The notes under the pieces were generated by a model, which was given only the letters and a program-made list of their open reading frames with translations, ran no database searches and was not told the DNA's origin. This document shows positions 24,652-34,642 of a stretch of DNA of 64,000 nt, piece after piece. The DNA comes from Drosophila pseudoobscura (lineage: Eukaryota; Arthropoda; Insecta; Diptera; Drosophilidae). The DNA is taken from assembly GCF_009870125.1 (NCBI RefSeq), contig NC_046681.1, positions 7,391,001 to 7,455,000 of the forward strand. Reading direction: 5' to 3'. Made by a program: the position numbers and the translations under genes. Position 1 is the first letter of the stretch. The number at the start of each line of letters is the position of its first letter.

Positions 24652-27600
24652 TCAACGAAAAAGTCGCGTAAATGTTTTCAGCGCCTGGGAGATGGCCTTT
24701 GTGGTGTCCGCCCTTTGAGAGAATATATTTTAGGACTGGTTTGGAGAATCAATGGAAGTGGACTCACCTCAGGACCGTGTTGCTGAACTCATCCAATTGC
24801 TGTTGCGTGACCGTCACATAGCCACCACTGTTCTTCTTGGGTAAAGCTTCCAGGGCGTTGGCCAGGAACGGCTGCATCTGCTCGTTGGTGACCACCTGTT
24901 TCAGCTCATTGAGCACCTCGGCGACATCGGCCAGCATGTACGAATGCAGCTGGAAGACGGAAGCCTGGATGAGGTTCATGACCAGGGCGCCCCCGTGTTG
25001 GTTGGCCAGATCAACGACCAGGGGTCGACACTCCGCATGCCTGCTGTGCGTGGTGCGTCCCCAGATGAGTAGATTGATGAAAAACTTCATCACTGAGGAG
25101 TTCGCCTCGCGGTGGTCCAGGGAGCAGGCGATCAGGGCACACTGGAAGATCGGGGTGATAAGACTGCTTTGTATGAGCTGCAGCGGACAGCAGTCGAGGT
25201 AGCGCGAGGCCAGACGGAAGAAGTCGTCTACAGTATCGGGATTATTGCGTAGTCCATTCTCCATCTGCAGCAGACCAAAGGTGGGCTCGATGAAAGCCTG
25301 TAGCATCTCCAACAAGCCGGTAATGCACTCACTCGACTTGGCAAACTCGTCGACTAGTATGGAGCCTACGTAAAGGAAACAGCTGTGGTGTTGTACAGCA
25401 TAGAGGACAACCATTTGCTTGATTAGCGGCTCCACCAGCTGCATAGCCTGCTTTCTGACCATCCTGATGCCATAGCGGATTAGCCGACAGGTTCTCTCCA
25501 TGATGCGCAAGTCATTTTGAAACTTGTTCATCACCTGCGATATCAGCGGCCAGGCGTCGTTGAGTATGGCCACCGTCGGGTGCTCCACATTGTCAGGGAC
25601 ATCGGGGTTTGTATGCCGTATGATGGCACAGGCTCTGTCTATCCAATACACTGGATCCTCACGCTCTCCCTTCTGCACGCTTCCGGTGCTGGACTCCAGC
25701 AGCTGTGCGAGCGGCTGCAGCTGAAAGCCCACAATCTCTCTCAGTGCAGATTGAAGCTGTTCCCGCGTCAGCTGCGTCAAGATCAATGAAATACCCTTAA
25801 GCAGTCCAATGGCCACATCGTTGTTGATCTGAAAGCTGTCCAAGCTGCGAGCAATCTCCACCAAGCCACTGATGTGGCACACCATCTTATGCCTGCAGGC
25901 AGTACAGATCGAGGTCAAAGCTATAGCCGCCGCTGGTGCCAAGCCATTCTTCTGCTGCAACGCGTAAAGTAAAAAGTTGAGTACTGCCTCCAGAGATTCC
26001 GAATGATTCTCAATCCAGTCGCAAAGCTCTCCAATCAGGAGAATGGCTGTGTAACGCACTGCTATATGCGTTTGTTCCGACATATTAAGGATTGCTTCCA
26101 CCACCTTGGGTATTACATCGTTCTCGTCTCTGCAATGGAAGTTTATCAAATGATAGCTGGACACAATACGAGTTTAAAGAGAGTTAAAATTTACGGTAAT
26201 ATGTTTTTGGCCACATTCAGCATGACGAAAAGCGCCGCTTCGGTGGACTCCCAAGTCGTTTCTGGTGCTTGGAGGATCATAAACATTTGCTTGAAGCACG
26301 CTCCTGAACCAACTATAAAAGCCACATCCTTGATCAGGTCTGAAACCTTCCGCCGAAAGTCCTGGAAGAGAAGAGAAATAGTCATTGATATTTGAACAGT
26401 ATAAGCGAATAAGGAATGTTTCTTTAAGCTCACATAGAAATTATTGTTCTCTTCGATGAGCCCTTCGTGGTCACTTTCCATCTGCGAGTGACGGTAGAGA
26501 GCGCTGATCAGTCGCTCGATGTGCGGCCTGAATTTCGCAGTCAACTTGTCATCGTAGCGCTGAAAAAGGTCCTCGCTAAGCTTGTACCACAAATGAAAGG
26601 TGATCTCCGCCACCTCGTAGTCGAAATGTCCGACACATAGCAGCACCAGATCTAAGCCTTTCATGGAGTAGTGCGGCGTCTGCTGGTCCGACAGCATCTT
26701 ATAGAAGAAGGCATCGCAGAGTGAAGTGAAGATGCGACAGAAGTTAATAGTTTTGTCCGTGTCCTCGTGCGCCACACTCAGGTGATAGGGGGTCTCCAAC
26801 ATGCACACGGCACTGAAGACTTGAGCCTCCACGGGCGCGTCGTTTGCGTTGTCCCTATCATGGCGCGTGGTCATGCAGGAGAGCAGGGCACAAACGCACT
26901 CCGTGGCATTGTCGTGGAGCTTGCCAGCCGTCTCGGGCTGGTTGAGCAGTCGAAAGGCAAGCTGGGTTAGAGTGTTATTGCAGATGTGGGAGAAGGGGAA
27001 GACGTGAATCACCATCCAGGCACTGTAGGTCCGCAGAGCTGCGTTCCATACGCGCTGCTGGTCTAGGTCGTCTCGTTGCAGGCACATGCACAAAAACTTT
27101 AAAACACACTCTGCACTGGCATCTAGCTGTTTGTGGACCTCCTCCCGGCGGTTGGCGCCCAGGCGCAGATAGCGTGAGTCGATCTCCTCGGGCAGCACCT
27201 TGAGTACCTCCAAGAGTGGCCATATGGCCGCCGGATGCGGGGCCAGTGTCGTTAGTAGATCGTTTATCGGCTCCTGCCAGGAGGCCATCAGTAGGGCCAG
27301 GTCGGCCACAGCCAGACTCAGCTGCGTCACAATTACAATGTCCGTCTGCGCGTCGATCTGTCCGATGTGGGTGATCAGCGAGTCCCGCAGGGACTCGTGT
27401 GTGTGCGGAGGCAACTCACTGAAGGAGTTCTGTATCTTGTTCCGCATCGTCTGGGCCGCGAAGTAGTTGGCATGCAGATCCCGCTTCTGGTGCAGCAACT
27501 CGTCCGCAATCGTCCACGAGTATATCTTCACAGGGAAATACCAGATCAATTAAACGCATTGGACACGGGCACTATCGGGGCTCAGCCCGACACTCACCGA

Positions 27601-27711
27601 CTTCTGGAACTCCTGCAGCCATTTGTTGGCCTTCTCCTGCTCCTTGGGGTTATTGCCTTGAAAGAGTGCACTGATGGCTTGATATACTACGTCCACTGAG
27701 TATGTATCCAT
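24652..27711 (-). CDS. Tnpo-SR: Transportin-SR (TNPO3), SR-protein nuclear import receptor
   Basis: Five exons, 27598-27711, 26434-27525, 26195-26361, 24768-26129 and 24652-24712, encode 931 residues, near the 923 of human TNPO3. It is an importin-beta-type HEAT-repeat solenoid that carries phosphorylated SR splicing factors into the nucleus. The N-terminus reads DTYSVDVVYQAISALFQGNN. Exon 2 has NYFAAQTMRNKIQNSFSELP, the conserved importin N-terminal block, and the last exon gives the family ending ALKTFTRLFR. The last exon is only 61 bases and was found by its acceptor and the conserved tail. The gene is divergent from Snapin with 370 bases between starts. Confidence 0.97.
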
Positions 27712-28081
27712 TTCACCGGCTGTTGTAATCGGTGATATTTTGCTATTATTATAGTTTATTAGCGATGGATGGCTGGGATGCACCCATATATCGAAACGAC
27801 ATCGCTGGCTAGAGATGTGCATGAGTCCTGTCTGTTCTAGTTTAGTCTAAGCTCTGACTGGTCTAGTGTTACTATTTTCTGTATCGAGATTGAATTTTAT
27901 TTACAAGATGATAACAAAATATGTTACTGTTGATATTAGCTAATGTATTTGACTGCTATTGAATATTTGATTCTTTTTCGTGTTTATTTCAATCCTCCAA
28001 GAGGCCTTTGACGTTTTGCAACACTGCACCAGATCTGTCCCCAGTGCAAGACTTTCCTGTTTAACTCGATTAGATTTTGCC

Positions 28082-28492
28082 ATGGACAAAGACTCTGATA
28101 GCACTGTAACATCTTTGGACGAGAACACAGAAAACTTCTGCACCAATCCCACCCGCGACATCTTGGCCGAGGGCATCACCAACCTCTTTAAGCCCACCAT
28201 CGAGAAGTTGGACGAACGCGTTGCTTCCACCATACAACTGCAAACGGAGCTGCGTGGCCAGCTGGCCGCCCTCGCCGCCCAACTGCGGGACATCGAGAAA
28301 GCCCAGCATCAAATTCCCGAATTCGCAGACAAGGTGAAGGAGCTGCTCAACGTGAAGCACAAGGTGACCATCATCAGCAACGTGCTGAGCACGAGCCAAG
28401 AGCGGCTGACGGGGCTGCACAAGCTCATAGAGAAGGAGCAGCGGAGGCGTCAGGCCCTTCTAGACTCGGCGCTTAGTACCAACATATCGTAG
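28082..28492 (+). CDS. Snapin: Snapin, BLOC-1 / SNARE-associated subunit
   Basis: A single-exon 136-residue protein. It has the predicted coiled coil of Snapin: RDILAEGITNLFKPTIEKLD, then DERVASTIQLQTELRGQLAA and INVLSTSQERLTGLHKL-type heptads toward residue 125. Snapin belongs to BLOC-1 (lysosome-related organelle biogenesis) and binds SNAP-25, helping synaptic vesicle priming with synaptotagmin. The start ATG at 28082 gives MDKDSDSTVTSLDENTE, and the stop TAG at 28490 lies 7 bases before the HemK2 ATG. The D. melanogaster protein has about the same length. Confidence 0.93.
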   Translation: MDKDSDSTVTSLDENTENFCTNPTRDILAEGITNLFKPTIEKLDERVASTIQLQTELRGQLAALAAQLRDIEKAQHQIPEFADKVKELLNVKHKVTIISNVLSTSQERLTGLHKLIEKEQRRRQALLDSALSTNIS

Positions 28493-28499
28493 GCAAGAC

Positions 28500-29180
28500 A
28501 TGGAAACGCCACACTTCGACCATCTTACCTCGCAGGACTACGAGCACGTCTACGAGCCGGCCGAAGATTCGTTTTTGCTGCTCGACGCCTTGGAAGCCGA
28601 TTTGCCGTTCTTGAATGGGTTGCAGCCACGTCTTTGCGTTGAGATTGGATCAGGCTCGGGGATCATCATTACTGCCCTATCCAAGCAGCTCGCCAACACC
28701 TCCCTTTGCCTGGCCACGGACATAAATCCGAAGGCCTGTGACGCCACCAGACGCACTGCAAGGCACAATGGAGGACGCGTTGACAGCGTAAACTGCAATT
28801 TGGCCGATGTTCTTCGCAAGCGTTTAGTGGACGTGCTGCTTTTCAATCCTCCCTACGTTGTGACCAGCGACGATGAGTTGCAGTGTCAGATGTTCGGGCC
28901 TGGGTCGGCAGGAGAAAGCAACCTTTCGACGGAGCGCAATCTAGTTTACTCGTGGGCCGGCGGCAAGGATGGCCGTCGTGTTACCGACACTCTAATACAG
29001 CAACTCGATGACATTCTCTCGCCGCTTGGCGTCCTCTATTTGCTGCTGCTGCGGGAGAACAAACCGAACGAAATTATCAAACGATTGGATAGTCTGCGTT
29101 TTAAGGCTGTTAAGTTCATGGAACGACGCATTCCCGGCGAATATCTGTACATACTGAAAGTAACCAGGTTGCCATCATGA
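28500..29180 (+). CDS. HemK2: HemK2/N6AMT1-type eRF1 glutamine methyltransferase
   Basis: An intronless 226-residue class I SAM methyltransferase. The SAM-binding loop is CVEIGSGSGIIITAL (about residues 46-60), the acidic motif II ATDINPKA follows, and the catalytic motif NPPY sits in LLFNPPYVVTSDDE. The family (N6AMT1, yeast Mtq2) methylates the GGQ glutamine of release factor eRF1 together with TRMT112. It starts 7 bases after the Snapin stop with no room for its own promoter or 5' UTR, implying a shared transcript. A poly(A) signal AATAAA follows at about 29189. Confidence 0.94.
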   Translation: METPHFDHLTSQDYEHVYEPAEDSFLLLDALEADLPFLNGLQPRLCVEIGSGSGIIITALSKQLANTSLCLATDINPKACDATRRTARHNGGRVDSVNCNLADVLRKRLVDVLLFNPPYVVTSDDELQCQMFGPGSAGESNLSTERNLVYSWAGGKDGRRVTDTLIQQLDDILSPLGVLYLLLLRENKPNEIIKRLDSLRFKAVKFMERRIPGEYLYILKVTRLPS

Positions 29181-29671
29181 CTTTAGCAATAAACGATTTT
29201 TCTCGTTCTTCAAAGGTTTGCATTTTCGTTCTGTTTTTATTGAGAACCATTTATGGTGTAGCTGTACAAGATACGACTGCAAAGATTTCCACTGGCAACT
29301 TCAACAGTAAATGATCCTGGTATTATTCAGATTCTACGAAATCTTTTCTGCAAAATGTAATGGCATCTAGAGCCGATTTCTCTGGAATGGCTGTGGAGAC
29401 AGCCGCGCTTAGTTTTTCCACTCTCAAAGCGAATGGTTTGGCGAGAGATCGATCTATGTACATCTGCAGTAAGTATCAGGAATCATATCTACCTGGCGAC
29501 CTCAGTCCTACTTCTCATGGTTCAAGAATGGCGTGCTTATCAGTGACATCAGCTCCGACAGCTCCGTAGTTGCTATTATGGAGTCGAGGTTCTCCAGCTC
29601 CATCACTGAATTTAATATGAATTTTATATCATCCCAATTTTTTGAAAAAATACTTTTATTTTATTTTAGTT
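29181..29671. other. Intergenic, with a duplicated exon remnant
   Basis: The HemK2 3' end is followed by about 350 bases of unique sequence and then the partial copy of the DUF4806-like exon described separately at 29547-29628. Confidence 0.6.
29547..29628 (-). repeat. Partial duplicate of exon 4 of the DUF4806-like gene
   Basis: Bases 29547-29628 nearly repeat 30193-30277: both contain CCGACAGCTCCGTAGTTG, TATTATGGAGTCGAGG, CTCCAGCTCCATCACTGA and AATTTTATATCATC in order. On the minus strand the copy still reads VMELENLDSIIATTELSE, then loses similarity. It lies 3' of the gene and is not part of the predicted protein. Confidence 0.85.
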
Positions 29672-30710
29672 TTAATTTAATTTGTGTACCTTTCTGGCTC
29701 TAGAATTTTTTTTTATACTATTATTTTTAACATTTTGTATTGCTTTTCGTAGAGCCTTTTTGGGGCAGTCGCCGGGGCTCTTCATCCGCGTCGCCACTGA
29801 ATTTAAAAATATGGATTAAGTTATAAATCCTTTTTGTGCGTTAGCTTAGACTTACTTTCCAAGACACTGTAAAACCTGTTATATCCCTTTAGGGCCATCT
29901 TGCCCGCTGTTCCGTCCAAATTAAAAACAAAAATCAGTCCCTCGTCCATCACGTTTTTTATACTTTTTGATAATGGCCCATTTGCAATTAAGCTCCATAT
30001 CTTTCTGATCTGTGAATATATAAGTCGCTCAGGTGAAAAGAAATATACATACATACAACTTTTACAATATTCTAATTTTTTACCCACACAAGATCAAGCT
30101 TAGAAACCGTACGGATCGGACTTACATATAAAATGACTTCAGGGAGTTATCAAAGCTAGATTCCTTTCTTTTTTGATTACCACTTACATACATATCCGAC
30201 AGCTCCGTAGTTGTTATTATGGAGTCGAGGCTCTCCAGCTCCATCACTGATTTTAATGGGAATTTTATATCATCAGTCTCATTTGGAACATGGTTCTTCA
30301 TTAAAGCAGTGGCCTCCGCCAGCTTGTCTGCCATCACATCGAGCTTTTTAGACAGGACCTCAACTTGATCGCGTAGTTCTTTATTCTCTTCGGAAATTTC
30401 TACATAAATATATTAGTAAGGAATACGAATTTCAAGCTATAAAATATGTATGATTACCTACCTTTAAGAACATTGATAATCCGTTCTTCAGTCGAGTCTG
30501 TAATACAAATATATTTCTATCAATAGCGCAGTTACACTTAAAAAATGCTTACACTTACGCGATATTAATGGGTCCGCCTGCTGGAATTCTGTAAAAATAA
30601 GATTAAAATTTCTCATACATATTATATACATTAATACGCAAGTTTTACTTACCATCCTCTGCTTCAAACTTTATGCATCCGATTTTAAAAGGCGGTTCTT
30701 CTTCAGCCAT
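29672..30710 (-). CDS. DUF4806-like protein, six small exons
   Basis: Exons 30653-30710, 30558-30587, 30462-30497, 30188-30399, 29856-30009 and 29672-29796 join in frame to 204 residues, with GT/AG at every junction. The start MAEEEPPFKIGCIKFEAED lies at 30710. A coiled-coil stretch (EISEENKELRDQVEVLSKKL) precedes FPLKSVMELESLDSIITTTE, then NGPLSKSIKNVMDEGL, FVFNLDGTAGKMALKGYNRF and a basic tail ending KKNSRARKVHKLN. The pattern (LPVxTxxELxxLExxL, later FNLDGTxxKxAL, basic tail) is that of Drosophila DUF4806 proteins, a family of unknown function often in multicopy. Family assignment is from memory. No neighbour in the known 23A-B order corresponds, so it may be an insertion. Confidence 0.7.
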
Positions 30711-30937
30711 CGCCTGGTCTCGCCTAAAAATATATTCTTTACTTTCAGATCTGACATTTTGGTACGTTCAATTTATTTCCCGGATAGTTTACCCTCTAGA
30801 ACGTGCCCTGATTTCACTTTAGTTTAAACAATTTAAGCACTAACCTGCAAAGAACAATTGTAATTAATTATTAAAACACGAAACATAAACAAAGCTGACC
30901 TTTCCTCCTTACAAGTGTCAACAATATTGTGCATTTT

Positions 30938-32012
30938 TATACCCGATACTCAAAATGAGTATTGGGGTATATTAGATTTGTGGTAAAAGTGGATGTGTGT
31001 AACGTCCAGAAGGAATCGTTTCCGACCCCATAAAGTATATATATTCTTGATCAGCATCAATAGCCGAGTCGATTGAGCCATGTCTGTCTGTCCGTCCGTC
31101 CGTCTGTCCGTCCGTCCGTCTGTCCGTCTGTCCGTCCCCTTCAGCGCCTAATGCTCAAAGACTATAAGAGCTAGAGCAACGATGTTTTGGATCCAGACTT
31201 CTGTGATATGTCACTGCTCCAAAAATATTTCAAAACTTTGCCCCGCCCACTTCCGCCCCCACAAAGGGCGAAAATCTGTGGCATCCACAATTTTCAAGAT
31301 ACGATAAAACCAAAAACGCAGAATCGTAGAGAATGAACATATCTTATAGACTGCAGAATCTGAATTAGATCGTATTATTATTATAGCCAGCATCAAGAAA
31401 ACAATTTCATTTATTCTCGCCCTGTCTCTCTCTAACACACACGTAGCATAGGCGGCTTTGCTTAGAGTAAAACATTAGCGCCTAGATCTCAGAGACTATA
31501 AAAGCTAGACCAACCAAATTTGGTATCCACACTCCTAATATATCGGACCGAGACGAGTTTGTTTCAAAATTTCGCCACTCCCCCTTCCGCCCCCGCAAAG
31601 GATGCAAATCTGGGGATATTCACAAATCTCAGAGACTATTAAAGCTAGAGTAACCAAATTTGGTATCCGCACTTCTGTTAGATCTCACTATAAAACCTTT
31701 ATCTCAAAATTTCGCCCCACCCCCTTCCGCCCACACAAAGGACGAAATCTGTTGCATCCACAATATTGCAGATTTGAGAAAACTAAAAACGCAGAATCAT
31801 AGATACCGACCATATCTATCAGATTGCTGAATCTGGATCAGATCAGATCATTTTGATAGCCAAAGGAAACAAATCAATTTGCAGTGGCTACGCAGCGCGT
31901 GACGTCACGTTCAGACTGATTTTCTGTCTCTCTCGCACGTACTCTTTGTCGTGTCGTTTAATATTAGCGGCGTCTGCCGGAGGAGAGCCATACTGACTTA
32001 GTATCGGGTATA
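30938..32012. mobile_element. DINE-1/ISY-type non-autonomous Helentron
   Basis: A 1,075-bp repeat bounded by the inverted ends TATACCCGATACT (30938-30950) and AGTATCGGGTATA (32000-32012). The left part has AAAGTATATATATTCTTGAT and CAGCATCAATAGCCGAGTCG, followed by a TCTGTCCGTCC array at 31081-31138; this run is diagnostic of the DINE-1/INE-1 group. Inside are three degenerate copies of a block (about 31145-31350, 31477-31619, 31624-31850) with AGACTAT-AAAGCTAGA and TTTCGCCCC-CCCCTTCCGCC. An imperfect hairpin (GTTGCGGTGTCCGCAGCAAC) at 32021-32040, just past the right end, is Helitron-like. No transposase ORF. Very similar elements are abundant in obscura-group flies. Confidence 0.8.
31081..31138. 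repeat. TGTC/CGTC microsatellite array inside the Helentron
   Basis: A run of TGTCTGTCCGTCCGTC units, the internal minisatellite typical of DINE-1 relatives. Confidence 0.9.
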
Positions 32013-32773
32013 ACTGTAGAGTTGCGGTGTCCGCAGCAACTCACAACGTTCCCCCTCGTTTTCACTTGGTTCTGCCGACGTCGGCGTCAGCTGAGTCATG
32101 AGTTTAGTCATGAAAAGTGTCACAAGTGAATTCTCACCATATTTACATACATACATACAATGTATGCGCTATCTATCCCGCTTACCCGAAGGTATTGCAC
32201 TAGACTTCACTGAAAATCTACACTTAAGAGAGATGCACCGATAAATTAGTGTTGGTAGACGACACCGATAATTCAATCGAACAGCTGTGTAGTTTTCGGG
32301 CGCGAGCCCAAAACATTGTTTCCAAACAAATTCGATCAAAACATAACTTTCGGTAGCTCCATGTTTATTCATAGCTTAGCTAAAGTGCATTCAAATCGGG
32401 CGAACTATTTATATAGCTGCCATCGAAGCGGTGCAATATGTGATGGTATCAATGACTTAGTCTACTGAAACATCCTTGTTCGGAAGTGTTCCGAGTTTTA
32501 CCATCATCGGAGGTGTTCAGGTAAGACGACTCGTACTAGGTTCGGAAAGCAAGGACTTAACAATTATATGATGTTATCTAGTAAACAATCGATAATCTGC
32601 CGCCTGCAATGGTCCCTGTGCAACTGGAAAGCAGAGATAGTTAGTTTGCAAATTCTTAACACCACGGGACGTTGGTTGACTTTCCTTCTAACATATAAAT
32701 ACACCACTTTGATTGTGATATTCGGTTGTATCTTAAGATTTTCATTCTTGTTCATTTTTTAGACTACCGAAAA
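32013..32773. other. 5' flank of the P-derived gene
   Basis: 760 bases with no credible ORF. A splice-acceptor-like run CATTTTTTAG ends 12 bases before the ATG, so a 5' UTR intron is likely. I see no copy of the canonical P-element 31-bp terminal repeat here. Confidence 0.5.
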
Positions 32774-34642
32774 ATGTCAGGCTACTGCGGGATCTGTCGA
32801 ACCAAGACGAACAAAAAAATTTTTAAATTGCCAAAAAATGAAACCAAACGTAAACAATGGACACAATCTCTTGGAGTTGTACTATCTGATTCATCAAGGA
32901 TCTGCGAAAAGCATTTCAAAGACAGTGACTTTCATTATCCCAGTGAGAGTGACAACGGCAATAAACGTGTCCGGTTGAATGCCAAAGCCATTCCAGAAAA
33001 ATTTGTTGGCATATTCACGGAGCACGTAAACTCTTCTTCGGCATCCAATGCTACAGATTTCAGTTCTCAGACAGAGTAAGTACTGGGAATAACTGGTTTA
33101 CCATTAAAAAATCCACTAATTTGTAGGAAAGAAGTCATAGAATCCGGCATCATGCTAGAAAATTTACGGTTGAAATTGCAAGTGACAGAATTGCAGCGGG
33201 AAAACAAACGACTCACTCAGGAGGTACATCAAATGCATACAATGATGAAGTCCCTCGATAAACTATTCACGACTTCGCAACTCAGGCAGCTTCGGAACGA
33301 TGGCAAGCGAGTCTGTTGGAATCCGGAAGACATTGCCTACGCCGTTTGCCTCCACACAGTGGGACCTCGAGCATATCGCCACCTCTGCAAGAAGGGATTT
33401 CCTTTCCCCCACGAGCGCACTTTAAGAAACTATTCGCAAACAGTAAAAATTCAGCCTGGTACAATGGATTTTGTGCTCAACCTTCTGTCCAATTCTGTGG
33501 ACATAGATGATAAGGATAAACTTTGCGTCCTCTCTTTTGACAAGATGAAAGTTGCTTCAGATCGCGAATCGACGTCGACAGAAAGATCTGTTCCGCCACC
33601 AGAAAACTATGTCCAAGTGGCGATGGTACAGGGCCTGAAAAAATCATGGAAGCAACCAATCTACTTTGATTACAATACGTCCATGACCGCAGAAATGATA
33701 AATGTCCTCATCCGAAAGATATACACAGCAGGATACACTGTAGTGGCATTGGTGTGTGACGTGGGACCAAAAAACTGTAAGCTCTGGTCAGAGCTTAAGA
33801 TCTCTCCTGGTAAGATTCCAAAAGAAAGGTTTGTGAGACACTTGTACTGATGTTTCCCTTTTTTCTTTTAGAGAAGTCGTGGTTCCCGCATCCAGTTCAA
33901 TCAGATATGAACGTTTTCGTGTTTGCAGATGTGCCCCACCTCATAAAGGACTTAAGATATCACTTTCTCGACTGTGGACTTATGTGGGGCGAGAAAGTAA
34001 TTGGTGCCAAAGCCATTGAGGAAACGCTGGATCATTTTTCTCATTCGGATCTTTCATTAACTTGGAAGGTGGCACGGGAGCACCTGATTGTCAGCGGCTC
34101 AGAAAGAAAGAATATTGAATTGGCCACACAGCTTCTGTCCAACTCCACTGCTGTTGTAATCACGCGCTGCTTAGAACTTGGCCTACATGTGGGTAATGGC
34201 GAGGAAACAGCAGAGTTTATTACGATGGTGGAAAGCTGGTTCGATCTCTTCAACTCAAAATTACCCACCTCAAGCTGGATGCTGTGTAGTGTTCTACAGC
34301 AAATGTCGGCTTGGATGGCCACCCCTATTAAACCTGGGTCGAAAGAAGAGCGTTGGCCCTTCCAAGAGGGCATTTTGATTAGCAATTCGTCGCTAGATTT
34401 TTTGAGATGTTATGTGGCAGAAAAGTATGACATGGAATACGTGATAACTAGCCGGTTGTCGCTGGACCATCTGGAACATTTTTTCTGCACAATGCGTTCT
34501 CAGCCAACACATTCTCCTACGCCTCAAGAATTTGAAAGTCGGATTCGCAAATACATCCTAGGTAAGTTATCAAGAGCTCGTAATATTGGCTGCTAACAAT
34601 TTTGCAATAATCGCAGATAACGTAATAGATTTATGTACGTGA
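32774..34642 (+). CDS. P-element transposase-like gene (P-neogene candidate)
   Basis: Exons 32774-33075, 33127-33809, 33872-34561 and 34617-34642 encode 566 residues, similar in length to the 66-kDa P repressor. A THAP zinc domain opens the protein: C5, C8, C44 and H47 with P20, W29 and F48. A leucine-rich coiled coil lies at about 106-140. The transposase core includes LHTVGPRAYRHLCKKGFPFP, GLKKSWKQPIYFDYNT and DVPHLIKDLRYH. Residues equivalent to the P-element catalytic D/D/E are present: D in CVLSFDKMKVAS, D in FVFADVPHLIK, E in LDHLEHFFCTMRS. Intron positions match P introns 1-3, and the IVS3-like intron is 55 bases. The C-terminal exon-3 domain is missing: the splice gives DNVIDLCT then stop, and retention gives GKLSRARNIGC then stop. 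No P terminal repeats seen. No internal stop or frameshift. Confidence 0.85.
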
